Positions 25,905 to 38,350 of a stretch of 64,000 nucleotides of DNA are shown here, one piece after another (the stretch's first letter is position 1; each line of letters begins with the position of its first letter). The notes under the pieces were generated by a model, which was given only the letters and a program-made list of their open reading frames with translations, had not been told where the DNA came from and did no database searches. Source of the stretch: Abelmoschus esculentus (Eukaryota > Streptophyta > Magnoliopsida > Malvales > Malvaceae); contig JAUCBN010000006.1 of assembly GCA_035048815.1 (NCBI GenBank), positions 18,863,001 through 18,927,000 of the forward strand, given 5' to 3'. The position numbers and the translations under genes are program-made.

Positions 25905-28900
25905 TCACGCCTTGGGATGAACTGGAACTGCCTTGTCATGGTGAAATTTAACCACAATGCATGTAATATTGTCGGCACTGCCGCGGCTGAAAGCCGTTTC
26001 TATCAACTTTCTAGCGGCTGTCTCGGGTTCCTGTTCTGCTCCAGCTAGCGAAACAGCATCCTGGTAACATGATCTTAAACTTATAACAAGAAAACAAACA
26101 CCTGCTGATGCCTCAAACATTGAAAGACCAACCAATTTAATCTAATCTAATACTGTTAGGAAAATTGACAGATCAGTAAGCTCCTGGAAGTTGGTTTTGT
26201 AAATTTCATTTATCTTTCCTCGGAGCAAGTTCAAATGTCCTGAATAACTAGCACTTCATCATTGGACGTAATCAAAATCAAGACTAGGCACATGCTTGAT
26301 ATATGCAGATAGATAACGCATATCATCACATTTGAACATATGCATCGGAGAGCGGTTTACCTCATTAGGCACTACATCCCATAAACCATCACTAGCAAGC
26401 ACAAGCAACTCAAACTCTTCATCGATCTCTTTATCCTGAGAAATAAACATTAAGAAATACAAGAATTAAATTAGGGGGACTTGAATGTAAAACGATATAT
26501 GAATTGTTGTAGTTTGATCACGATAGCTGACACAAATCAAGGGACAACGTAGGTTGGAGCAAGAGAAAAAAACAAGTTCCTGACAACATTAAATTTAATG
26601 AGAGCAATAACTTAAGATGAAGAAAGATTACTAGCTTATTAGTCTATGGTTTTGAGGATCACCTGAATTTCGGGTTCTGCAACAACAAATTGCTTCAACA
26701 TGCGATCTCCGAAAGCTCGAGACATAGCCAATACACCTCCTACCCTCCAAGTTCCTGACAACATTATCAACAAGACATTTCAATATAACATTATCAACAA
26801 GCTAGTTCTTTAAACAATTTTACCTGCCCACATAACAACTCCACCAGCATTTTCAATTCTCTTCCGTTCATCACTTCTATTAGGTTTATGATCTTCCGAG
26901 AGAGGGATAGCTTGAAAATGAAAAAGAAGTTGCTTTTAGAAATCCCCACTTACAAATTCAGAACTCTCAAAAATCATTATCACATCAAGACACAGGTTAC
27001 ACTAATAAAGCCACAAGTTTCCCATAAAATATATTATAGCATTCAAATATTGTTGAAAGGCAAAATATGTTAATGCAGGTGCCTGTGAACTAGAAACTAA
27101 CATATTAATATCAATAAGAAAAGCACAGAATACCTTCTCCAGCCTTGGATATTATAGTCCTTGAGTCTCCAACATTGGCAACATATAGATGGTTGCCAAC
27201 CAACACTGCTGTTGAAGCAGTTGAACCATCATCACGATAAGCATCTCTTTCAGAATCCAAAAAGTCTACATCAGTCTGTGGATATGTTTCGCCTAGAAAG
27301 AGATACGAGAACTTGTAAATGCATGAATCCTCTGCAAAGGATATGAAACAATTTTTCTGTTTTTGGGGGGATGTGTGTGTGAAAGGGGGATATGCAACAT
27401 TTTAAAATGTTCCAAAATCTGAAAATATCAAAGATCTTGAACATACTTATGGCAAGTTTGGTGTCGCTCATGAACTTTGGATGCTTCATTAGATTCTCAA
27501 AAAGGTGTTGCTTCAAATATTCAGCAGCATGAGAACCACCATGCCCTGGAATTGCACATAATAGTGTTATATGGGAGGGTAACAAAAACTTCCATTTCAG
27601 AGATCAAAGGACATCTTGTTCTTTAGAAAGGTTATTCATCATCAAAAAGCATATCACTAAGATGATAAATAGCATAAGTAGGTCAAAACTTAAAGCATTT
27701 GTTTAAAGCCACCTTTGGGATGTAAAATAAAATTTTAAGACATAACTTAAAACTTTGAAATCTGGCTCCTGAACTTTTGCTCCTTCAAGCAAATCATCCC
27801 ATTTTACTAGACACATTCATCAAAATACTAACATGACTTATGAGTAGAGGTGAGTATTTGATCTAGTTGAGTAAAAAATTTCAAGTTGTTGAGTTGACGA
27901 ATCAAACTTTATTTGAAAATTTTTCTAGTTGAGTCGGATTGTTTGAGTTCCTATTCAAATTTAATTGTAATTATTTCTAATATTATATTACTGATTTGTT
28001 CCAATTTAAACGGTTTTGTCTAATCATATAATATAATATATATCTCTTCATATTCTTTGTCACATTTGTAAGTGTAACATTATTTAATAAATCAAATATC
28101 TTCTAAAATTATTAAATATATTTATAATGTCATTTTTAAAGAAGAAATTTTTAAGGACAATGAATTAATGGAGTACAATGGAATTGACGGGAAGAAAGAA
28201 TTTACAAAAAAACTACAGTTCAAAGATCACATTGAATACAATACAAAGTTGAAGGATTGAATTGCAAAAATAATAAATTTGTTGTTAAAAATATGAGAAA
28301 ATTTATAATTAAATGCTGGTGTAATTTTAAAATTGTTATTTACTCTCTTAGAAAGTATATAATTCAATTTTGGTCCCCATAAATTTAATTTTTTTAATCC
28401 CGCCTTATAAATAATGTCAATTTCTGCCATCGAAAGTAACAATGTGATACAAGTGGCATAATTCATATTCAGATGGCCCATAAATGTCCTAGAAACCACA
28501 TACATGTTATCTATTTAACATATTTTGGGACATCAACTTTGTGCTAGTGGAAACCCATATGGTGAGTCTTTTAATATTTTTCTCCAATAAGTATTATAAC
28601 ATAAAGGCAATATTTTTAATTTCATATCCTTCCACAAAACAAGAAAAGGAAAGAGAAAAACTGACCATCAAAGATTCCGAACATGCAAACCGTCTTCCCA
28701 TTTATCATAGAAGTTCTAATATCGTAGAAATCTTCCATGGTTGCTCTCTTTCCCCTAAAACTCGAATAACCATAGCTTAATTTTCCATTTTCACTGTCAA
28801 ATCAGACAAGAAACTTACCATGTAAGTGTAATTTTCCATTTTCATAGCAAAGAAATTATCAAATCAAACTAAAAACTAAACCAGCATATATACAATCAAC

Positions 28901-29111
28901 TGCTAGTAAAATACAGGAACAAATATCATTTTTACAAAATAAATCATGGCATTTTGTAATGTATATGATAAAAAGTGAAGTATTTAAAACAAATGAAAAC
29001 CAGTATTTACCTTTTCCACCCTCCACTAACACATCCTCCATCACCACTTTTCCCAGATATCATATTACCAAAGAGAACCTGGTTTGTTGTTGAACCGGAA
29101 TCAACCATCAT
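25905..29111 (-). CDS. Protein phosphatase 2C (Arabidopsis PP2C 76-like)
   Basis: Mg/Mn-dependent Ser/Thr phosphatase. Inferred exons: 29011-29111, 28666-28793, 27447-27545, 27134-27292, 26824-26910, 26663-26754, 26361-26435 and 25905-26060, summing to 897 nt, 298 aa. Metal-binding and fold motifs are complete: MEDF, FDGHGGSHAAEYL, RDDGSTAST, VANVGDSR, GTWRVGGVLAMSRAFG, ASDGLWDVVPNEDAV and GSADNITCIVV. It stops soon after the catalytic domain (HDKAVPVHPKA), so the long acidic tail of its Arabidopsis relative At5g53140 is absent. The chosen start is MMVDSGS. An upstream exon (29877-30152) carries three overlapping ATGs, and the middle one would splice in frame to give about 91 more residues. 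The target proteins are unknown. Confidence 0.93.
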
Positions 29112-29876
29112 CCTTGCACTCGCCCAAAATTTATAGTTCCACGAAAAGTTTAATTCAGCACAAGCATATGAAGTATGAACCCCTTATAACACCTTATAAA
29201 GCACCCTTTTTAGGTTAATATTTTTCCTAGATTCCCAGTTTGAAGAAGGAAAATGTTAATAAACTGAATGTGCTTAAAGTGATATTTATAGAACGAAAAT
29301 CATAATCAACAATTTTCTTTCTCAAATTCGATAACAGTAATGTATTAAATGTAGAACTTCCCTAAAATAGTAACTAATATTTAATTACCACCTAGAAGTA
29401 CTGGTTAATCCTATCAATTGAACAATCACAATCAGTAGACAATTGTTGCATACCATCTAAAGTGGTCCACTTATGGCCGCTAATGCCAGATCTTTAAACC
29501 CATGCAGAGACAAAGCTAGACATTTTATGCACGGGGCGAAATAAATTATAAAATTTTAATAAGGGGCTAAAAACGCAATATTTCCATGTACATAAAGGGG
29601 TAAGAGGCTTAAATTGATTTGAAAAACACTTGGAGGGACCTAAACATGAAATTTGCCCGACTAATCAAGGGACCAAGGCCCTTGCCTACCCCATGCCTTC
29701 CTCTCTAACCCACGAACAATGGTGGGTAATACATATCAGTAAGATTACAAAATAAAAAACAACTCAAGTGTTTTAACTTTGAAATTTAGCTTTTTGAAAA
29801 TCATGCAACAGAGAAGGAATATGCGGCATTATCGATTAAATTTAAAGGAAACTATAAATTCAAAAAGGAAAAAGAC

Positions 29877-30152
29877 CTCTGGTGGAAAAGTCTCGATAAG
29901 AGAACCGGAACCGATGGGGGGAAACGGGCAGGAAGGATGAGTTCCCGGTTGAACAACGCGGAGGATCCAAATCTGAAACGGAGATTGGTGGGAATCGACC
30001 GCGTCGCGAAGCGTTTTCCGTCGAGAACAGAAAACTGGAATGAATGAGAAGGAAATCCGAAATGGAAACGGGAGAGATTTGAAGAAAGCAGTGGAGATAT
30101 TGTCGGTCGGCACCGAGGAGAAGTGGCAACGTGGCACTCGCCATGCATCCAC
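29877..30152 (-). other. First exon of the PP2C gene (5' UTR or N-terminal extension)
   Basis: GC-richer than its surroundings, open in all three minus-strand frames, with a candidate donor CCAGAG/GTCTTT at 29875-29876. Three ATGs at 30152, 30148 and 30144 lie in three frames. From 30148 to the donor is 90 codons plus two bases; with the G at a possible acceptor (GTGCAAG/G at 29112) this would add Arg and continue into MMVDSGS. It is also plausible as a plain 5' UTR. Confidence 0.5.
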
Positions 30153-30376
30153 TTCTATTTTGGGAGGATCATCTTCTGCGCTTGCCCTTGGAATTTGCCT
30201 TCTATTTTTTTCTTCTAAATAACATTTTATAAATAGGATCGAATAAAACTCGATTTTATTGAAAATTTAATTTTTTATTGGATTTAAACTTTTATGAATT
30301 TAACTTAAATTTATAATATTTAAAAATATAAAAATCAAATGATATAAGACTCAAATAATTATGTTCAATTAGAAAA

Positions 30377-31053
30377 ACGTAAAGATAATTTTAACCCTTT
30401 AACGTTTATAATTTTTATCATTTTTTTTGATAAATTTAGCCCTTAAACTATATTTTTTGATAAATAGCTTATTTTTTAACTACCATGATAACTGAACCGT
30501 TAAAAATCTAACAATGATGATATGTCGTATGCATATGATAATATATTTTAAATAATATGACATATAACCTATCTAATACATATATATATGAAATATAATT
30601 TTATTTTAATATAAAATATAAAACAATTAAAATTCAAATAAAATATTAAAAAAATAATTAATTTTGAATTGTGTTCATATTTTTTAAGATAGGACTTTGA
30701 TTCTATCGTAGTTAAGGTTGAGAATGTTTAGTAATATTTTATTTTAAAATTAATTAATTCTTTAATATTTTATTTGAATTTTAATTGTTTTATATTTTAT
30801 ATTAGAATAAAATTATATTTTATATATATATGTATTTGATAGGTTAGATGTCATGTTATTTAAAATATATTATCATATACATATAACATATTATCATTGT
30901 TAGATTTGTAACGGTCCAATTATTATGGTAGTTAAAAATAAGCTATTTGTCAAAAAAATATAGGTTAAGGGCTAAATTTATTCAAAAAAAAAGAATAAGG
31001 GCCAAAACGATAAAAATTATAAATATTAAGGGTTAAAAGTATTTTTATACCTT
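30377..31053. mobile_element. Foldback-type element, copy B
   Basis: Starts GTAAAGATAATTTTAACCC and ends with the inverse complement near 31053. It shares the motifs of copy A (10319-11046), but the left arm is shorter near the centre, so the hairpin is asymmetric. A 16-bp direct repeat, ACTCAAATAATTATGT, lies just outside at 30349-30364 and 31060-31075. Confidence 0.78.
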
Positions 31054-32292
31054 AAAAAAACTCAAATAATTATGTAAATTTAATTCCATTTTCTAAATCA
31101 AAATCTTTCTTTTTATAATTTGGTCTTCAAATTTTATATTATATTTAATTTTGTCCTTTATATCTCTTTGTAATTTTTTTGACTCTTTTATACTCTCATT
31201 AATTTTTTTTAAAATTTTAAAATAATATTATAATATTACATAATGGTGCAAATCATATTTATAAAATAAATATTAAATTAAATTTGTAAAAAGTATATCA
31301 TAATATTATAAAATATTTATAATTAAATTAAAAAAAACTCAACATCTTAACTTTATTTAAAAAATATTTAAATAAAATTTAAATTATAAAATATGATTCA
31401 ATAATTTTATTAACTCGTTTTTGTTCGATTAAATAATAAAAAATATTTAAATAAAATTTAAATTATAAAATATGATTCAATAATTTTATTAATTCGATCC
31501 TATTCGATTAAATAATAAAATACGATTCAGTGGGCTCAACCAAATCCTTAGCCCACTTGTGTTAGAAAAACATACCCCCAGCCGCCACGGTAATAAATAA
31601 AATAAAATATCTGTCCGAAGTTTTCTTTTAACCCTTCACAGTTTCCAATCACATGTCGCCACATCACCATTCTAATTAAGGTTGAGAATACCGAATAGAA
31701 AAAATAAACGAATTAGAATGTTTCAACGGTTTATTGTTTAAAAATTTAAATATTATTTGAATAAATTAAAATTTTTATTTAATATTATATACTTTGTAAA
31801 ATAACTCTAAAATCTATATAGGAACGACTAATTATTTCCTTGAACATTTTAAAAATATATTTTTTAAAATATAATATACTTAAAAGCTAAATAAATTTTA
31901 CGAAATTAGCCGAAAGAAACAAAACTTCTAAAGTGAGATAAGTTAAAATAGATTAAAATAAAACGTAATTAAAATTAGGGTAAATTACACCAGTGACCAC
32001 CCAACTAATTAGGGATACCTATTTTGACCACCCAACTAAAGAACTCATCAATCAGATACCCCAACTTTGAAACCCTACCTATTTTGGTCACTGTCGTTAA
32101 AAATCTGACGGAAAAGTTAACAGTGATGACGTGGCAGTTAATTAGAATTTGTAAAATTACATATTTAATCCCTCTAATTTATTTTTATAATTAATTAATA
32201 TATTTTTCTCTCCAATCAGGTGGTGACACGTGTCACCACCCGGTTGGTGAGAAAGAAGGGAAGCTTGAAAATAAATTGGCAATGCCCAAAAA

Positions 32293-32352
32293 GGGAGTTA
32301 AACCCTTGACCCCTTGCTTTATAAGCAAAGGGCTGAACCACTAGACCAATAC
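32293..32352 (-). repeat. tRNA-like sequence in left arm of the MULE
   Basis: The minus strand reads TTGGTCTAGTGGTTCAGC (box A-like, D-arm), then a stem-like CTTTGCTTATAAAGCAAGG, then GGTTTAACTCCC (box B-like). It lacks a paired acceptor stem and CCA-adjacent context, so it is not called a tRNA gene. Confidence 0.6.
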
Positions 32353-32418
32353 AACTTTGTGATATAAAATCCGAATATTTTTAAATTCAAATCTAAATAT
32401 TTTTATTTGAATATTTTT

Positions 32419-32805
32419 AAATTCAAATATTCGAATATTCATGATTTTTATTCATATATTCGAATAAAAAATATTTAAATATTTATGATTTTTATTCGAA
32501 TAAATTAAAATCTAAATATTCAAATAAAAATATTTAGATTTTAATTATTCGAATATTTGAATTTCGTTGTTTAAATATTTTTATATTTTTTGTTCGAATA
32601 ATTAAAATCTAAATATTTTTAAATTCAAATATTCGAACATTCATGATTTTTATTCATATATTCGAATAAAAAATATTTAAATATTTATTATTTTTATTCG
32701 AATAAATTAAAATCTAAATATTCAAATAAAAATATTTAGATTTTAATTATTCGAATATTTGAATTTCGGTGTTTAAATATTTTTATATTTTTTGTTTGAA
32801 TAATT
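32419..32805. repeat. Tandem duplication in the core of the MULE (period about 202 bp)
   Basis: AAATTCAAATATTCGAA... at 32419 recurs at 32621 with few differences over about 185 bp. The units are rich in ATTCGAATA palindromes. Confidence 0.8.
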
Positions 32806-32857
32806 ACTGAAACGTTATCACTTAATAATACATGTGAATACATTATGACACTAAAAG

Positions 32858-32926
32858 TAACTTGGCCTAGTAGTTCACTTGTTTGTAAGGTGGTTGCTAT
32901 GCTGGAGGTTGTGAGTTCAAGTCCCT
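32858..32926 (+). repeat. tRNA-like sequence in right arm of the MULE
   Basis: TTGGCCTAGTAGTTCACTTG (box A-like) and GGTTGTGAGTTCAAGTCCC (box B-like) have near tRNA spacing. It is oriented opposite to the left-arm module, as expected for an inverted repeat. It is probably a diverged copy of the same module. Confidence 0.6.
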
Positions 32927-34331
32927 TTACATGCAAAAAACTCTACATTTTATTTCTTCCACTAATCATTCACCAATCCGGTGGTGACATGGAGAGGAAT
33001 ATATAAAAAATAATAAATAAAAATAAATTAATAAATAAAATTAACCATCCAATCGATTGATGAATTAAAAAAAATAAATAAATTAGAGGGATTAAATGTG
33101 TAATTTTACCAATTTTAATTAACAACCACATCACTGCTGTTAACTTTTCCGTCAGAATTTTAACGGCAGTGGACAAAATAGGTAGAGTTTCAAAGTTGGG
33201 GTACCTGATTGACGAGTTCTTTAGTTGGGTGGTCAAAATAGATATCCCTAATTAGTTGGGTGGTCACTGGTGTAGTTTACCCTTAAAATTATTACATATA
33301 TTATAAAATTTTAAATTATTAATTTTTTTTTGACACATATCATTTTTTAAAATTAAAAAATTTTAAAAATATAAAATTTTAATATTTATTAAAAATTATA
33401 CAAAATTATTATAATTAAATAATAATATCATTTACGATTAATTTTAATCTTATTTTAACCCGTGCGTTTAGTCAACCTTGCATTGTAAACCCGACTGTTA
33501 GATTATTACTACTAGAATGCTTTTTCACGGTGGGACCCTGTTTCACAAGAATTTCTTGCTTCCCAAACAACTCGTTCTCTCTCTATCTTTCTTTTTCTCG
33601 GAAAAAAAATAAAAGGAAAATTTGAGACCCTACCCTACCTAGACATTTCCTGGAATTTTCTTTCCTTCTCCTCTTTGAATAACCAAGTGAAAAAGGAACT
33701 TTTAGTTTCAATACCAATAATTCATTTCCATCATCTCTGTTTACTCCACTCAGATTTCTTCCCTTGTATGTTTCCTTTTCTCCTGCTCTCCTAAACTTTC
33801 TTTTTCCAATGAGTTTTACTTTATTTATAGTTTGATCTTCAATTTTCTGGAGGAATGCTCTGAAATTAGTATTTCCTGAAAATTAAGGGTTCCTTGTTTT
33901 CACGAACAGGATTAATTGCTTCCATGACTGTTTTTAAGGAAAAAGTTGCTTGCTTTTTATATTCTTTATTACTTCTTTATATGTTTTTTTAATTTAATTT
34001 GGGTTTAATTATCATGTAATTACTTCTTATTACGGTACCCATTTTTCCAGATATTTTTGGTGTTTGGCCATTTTGAGTTAGTGGCTTGTCTGCTTCTTAT
34101 GAAACATGCGATATTTTGCTCTCTTTTTTGTCCACTCATTATTATGAGCTGTTCATGTGAAATGAGAGTAGCTAACTAATTTATTTTATTGTTTCAGCTT
34201 GTTAAGTGATTGGATACAATTAATTTGATGTCTTGTTTCCAGTTGTCTTGGATTTCTATGGTTCTGATATCTTCTATGCTTATGTAATTGTATATTATTT
34301 TGCCTCTGAGCTTGTTTCTAATTGTGGCTGG

Positions 34332-34510
34332 CCTGCAGGGATGGACCTAGGGGTGCGAGAGCCCTAAAAATTTTAAGTTCTCTTATATTTTATATATGTC
34401 CTTTGCATCCCATATAAATTCTTGTAATTTTACACCTTTACTTTTCTAATATAACTTCTTGATAGTTTGCACCGCTTACCGGAAATTCTGGGTCCGTCTC
34501 TGGTTGAGAT
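34332..34510. mobile_element. MITE-like insertion in the 5' intron of the CNGC gene
   Basis: The segment opens GGGATGGACCTAGGGGTGCG and closes AATTCTGGGTCCGTCTCTGG, an imperfect inverted pair like that of the element at 7831-8022. No clear target duplication was seen. A related fragment may lie at 29540-29700. Confidence 0.4.
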
Positions 34511-34685
34511 GTGAATGTTCTAACTTTGTTCTTTTCCATTTCCTTTCTTGTGTTTTTAGGGTCGGGGCCATCTGGCAATAAGATTTCTGCTGTATGTGAC
34601 GAAGTCCTTAACTTTGTTTGTGTTTAGGAGCTGATCTTTCTTCTCTTAGAGGTGGCCTGGTGGGATCGTTTGGAAAGTTATAGCT

Positions 34686-37600
34686 ATGAATTACCCTCAA
34701 GAGAAGCTTGTGAGGTTAGTACATCATTAAATTTGTCCTTTGATTTTGTTATGGGGAATGATATGTTTTTTAGAGTGGCTTTTGTGCTTAATTATAGGTC
34801 TTAGATGTACTTTTTTCCTGAAACTATTAAGTTATACTAGATATGCAGCTTTTTCAAGTGAGGTTCAATATTTCAAATAAAACTAACTCTTCTTTTGATT
34901 GAGCTGAAGTTCGATTTGCTTCTCTGATAATTATTGATGCCTCATGACTCACATGCCGACAATTATGTACTCAGCTGGAAAATGCTCTATATTGTGTGAT
35001 TAGTAGATGGTGTTGAGTTTCCCTTACTCCCATTTAATCTTTTTGGTACATGAAATGATAGTCTGATTTCTTCAATTAAACGATTTCTTCCAGGTTCCAG
35101 GACTGGAATTCAGAGAGAAGCACTGAAGGACATTTCTCTGATAGTAACAGGATAAATACGGGGATAATTAGATTCAAAATAAATTCATTTTCAGAGAAGT
35201 TTCAAAGAGGGGTTGAATCTGGTTCTGAAAGGTTTAAAGGGATTAGGAAGTCATTTAAATCTTATTCGTTTAACCGCAGCCTTGGTTCTAGTAAGAAAGT
35301 TCTTGATCCACAGGGGTCATTCCTTCAAAGGTGGAACAAGATATTTTTATTATCATGTATCCTAGCAGTCTCGATTGATCCTTTGTTCTTTTACGTCCCG
35401 ATGATTAATGATAAAAAGAAGTGTCTTGTTTTGGATGAAAAGATGGAGATCACAGCCAGCGTGCTGCGCTCGTTCACGGATATCTTTTATATACTCCATA
35501 TAATTTTTCAGTTTCGTACTGGCTTCATTGCACCCTCTTCTCGTGTATTTGGAAGAGGTGTTTTAGTTGAAGATTCATTGGTAATAGCAAAGAGGTATCT
35601 GCAATCATACTTTATAATCGATGTTCTAGCAGTTCTTCCCCTACCACAGGTAAGAAAACATTATTATGCTCTATTTAGGCTTTAAATTGAAATGAAATGT
35701 GTGGATGAATCTTTTCAATTTATAGTGTGTGCAGGAACTTTGTGTTATGTGCGTCGAATTGTAAATTTTATTGAGAAATTCCATTGCACCCTAACTTGTT
35801 GAATCATTCTAAAATCTGCCATTAGGTCAAAGGATAAGTTTAATTGTTCCAGCTAATTATGGTTTACATAGTTAATGGGAATATGCTGTTTTTTCACAGT
35901 CCATTGTTATGGGAACTCCTTTGTTTCAATCTACAAATGCATGATCATTTAGTTTGGTACTATTAGCTTGGTTTTTAACTTGATGTTTGTTGCCCAGGTG
36001 ATGATTTTAATTGTCATACCACATATGAGTGGCGTGAAGTCATTGAATACGAAGAACATGTTGACGATTATTGTTCTCTTCCAATATCTGCCAAGAGTTT
36101 TTCGAATATATCCATTGTATAAGGAAATTACAAGGACTTCAGGCATACTAACTGAAACTGCATGGGCTGGAGCTGCATTCAATCTGTTCCTTTACATGCT
36201 AGCAAGCCACGTAAATTCGCTAAACCAGTTTTAGAATATTTTTAACTATAATCATGCACCTTATTCTCATATTTTCCTTTGTGGATGTATCTTTTGTGCT
36301 TGGCTTTGGCTCTAGATTAGTGTATTGCTTCTAGACATTTCACAATAAAATAGCTGGGAAAAAAGAGCAGATCTCTTACCATATGTTACTTTCTCAGTTG
36401 CATTAGATATACTTTTTAATGATATGAAATCTAGTTATTTTCATGAGTCCTGGAGTTGTAATATTCCCTGTTTAATATATATGTATATATCGTTGTGACT
36501 TAAAGCCTAATTCGTTCTTCTGCCATGTATCATTTAAAATAACTTGTTTTTCTTGTAGGTCTTTGGGGCTTCTTGGTACTTGTTTTCCATCGAAAGGGAA
36601 TACACATGCTGGAAAAAAGTCTGCAGGAATAGTACTGAATGCTCCCCTCGTTTATTTAACTGTGATGGCGATTCTTCTTTTAGCATGTTGCTGAATCAGT
36701 CTTGTCCTATACAAACACCGAACACTACTCTTTTCAATTTTGGGATATTCCTTGATGCCCTTCAATCTGGTGTTGTGGAGTCAGAAAATTTTCTAGAGAA
36801 ATTTTTTTACTGTTTTTGGTGGGGTCTGCAAAATCTAAGGTGTGCTAGATAAGACTCTTTTCATTTATTTTCCTTTTCCATCAAGTCATTGCTTTTTTCT
36901 TTTTACTAGATGAGCTATATTTCAGCAAATTGACTATCCATTTCCTTGTTTCCTGTCTCATTCTGTTAGCATTGTGCTATTAAATTCAAACAGTAGTTTC
37001 TGATATATTCTTGCCTAATGCTTTTGCAGTTCTCTGGGTCAGAATCTTGAAACTAGCACCTATGTCTTGGAGATCTGCTTTGCAGTTTTCATTTCAATCT
37101 CGGGCTTGGTTCTGTTTTCATTTCTCATTGGAAATATGCAGGTTCGTACCAAGCATATGCATTCGTTGAATTTTTATGTTGATGTTTTTGTTTTCGGGGA
37201 AATAACTTTAGGGTTTTTAGTTGTGCAAATAACTAAACTTCATTCGAACATAAGACTGTAGATTATGATGAGTCGGTTTTTCTTGGAAGCAGACATATTT
37301 GCAGTCCACTACTACCAGGTTGGAGGAGATGAGAGTGAAACGACGAGATGCAGAACAATGGATGTCACATCGCTTACTACCTGATAGTCTCAGGGTGCGG
37401 ATAAGACGATACGAGCAATACAGGTGGCAAGAAACTAGAGGAGTTGATGAAGAGAATTTACTTTGTAATCTCCCCAAGGACCTAAGAAGGGATATAAAGC
37501 GCCATCTTTGTCTGGCTCTGCTCATGAGAGTGAGTGCCTTGACATTCTGGGCATTGTTTTAAATTGGTTGCATCCGTTTCAGGGGAATGATTATTTGACT

Positions 37601-38350
37601 TGTGTTTTCACTACCTGGCACTAATTTTACTAATTTCCTTCAATGGTTAAGGTACCAATGTTTGAGAAAATGGATGATCAATTATTGGATGCAATGTGTG
37701 ATCGTCTCAAACCAGTTCTCTACACAGAGGAGAGCTACATTGTTCGGGAGGGAGATCCGGTTGATGAGATGCTCTTCATCATGAGGGGCAAACTATTGAC
37801 CATGACAACAAATGGTGGAAGAACTGGCTTCTTTAATTCTGAATATCTGGGGGCAGGGGATTTCTGTGGAGAGGAACTTCTCACATGGGCACTAGATCCC
37901 CATTCTTCTTCGAACCTCCCTATTTCAACTAGAACTGTCCGAGCGCTTACAGAAGTTGAAGCTTTTGCTCTGATGGCGGATGACTTGAAGTCTGTTGCTT
38001 CTCAGTTCCGCAGGCTTCACAGTAAGCAGCTGCGCCACACATTTAGGTTCTATTCACAGCAGTGGAGGACTTGGGCAGCTTGTTTTATACAAGCAGCTTG
38101 GCGCCGTTACAGCAAAAGGAAACTTGAAGAATCTCTTAGAGAAGAGGAGAATAGATTGCAAGATGCTTTAGTCAATGCTGGTGGGAGTTCACCAAGTCTG
38201 GGTGCAACTATTTATGCTTCTCGGTTTGCTGCCAATGCACTTCGTGCTTTACGGAAAAACCGTAGTCGTAAAGCAAGAATGACAGAGAGGGTTCAACCTA
38301 TGCTGCTTCAGAAGCCTGCAGAGCCTGATTTTACTGCTGAAGAACAATAG
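34686..38350 (+). CDS. CNGC1: Cyclic nucleotide-gated ion channel, CNGC1-like
   Basis: Plasma-membrane cation channel (calcium, potassium) gated by cyclic nucleotides and calmodulin. Inferred exons: 34686-34714, 35094-35649, 35998-36210, 36559-36839, 37030-37141, 37293-37529 and 37652-38350, summing to 2127 nt, 708 aa (Arabidopsis CNGC1 is 716). It shows the group I N-terminus (MNYPQEKLVRFQDW), six membrane helices starting near FLQRWNKIFLLSC, a pore loop FYCFWWGLQNLSSLGQNL, a C-linker (RRDAEQWMSHRLLP, LPKDLRRDIKRHLC), the nucleotide-binding domain (VREGDPVDEMLFIMRG, phosphate cassette GDFCGEELLTWAL) and an IQ motif, FIQAAWRRYSKRK. It ends PDFTAEEQ. The frame is intact. A leader exon near 33650-33770 and further leader sequence up to 34685 are likely. 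It sits beside PP2C and spermine synthase, as in Arabidopsis. Confidence 0.95.

Larger units (their letters stand above)
31978..33282. mobile_element. Mutator-like non-autonomous element with long TIRs and tRNA-like modules
   Basis: A 1305-bp element begins GGGTAAATTACACCAGTGAC and ends with the inverted copy. It is flanked by the perfect 9-bp duplication TTAAAATTA (31969-31977 and 33283-33291), typical of Mutator-like transposition. The first roughly 220 bp of each arm are about 90% alike by eye. Homology continues more weakly to about 390 bp, with a tRNA-like sequence at matching places in both arms. The AT-rich core is a tandem duplication. There is no transposase. Confidence 0.9.
30223..33640. 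other. Repeat block between divergent PP2C and CNGC genes
   Basis: No gene. Contains foldback copy B (30377-31053), AT-rich filler with a near-repeat at about 31365-31505, and the Mutator-like element (31978-33282). The CNGC promoter should lie in the last few hundred bases. Confidence 0.7.

Noticed and set aside
32293..32926. Two tRNA genes
   Set aside because: A and B box-like blocks are present, but acceptor stems do not pair and both sit inside transposon arms.
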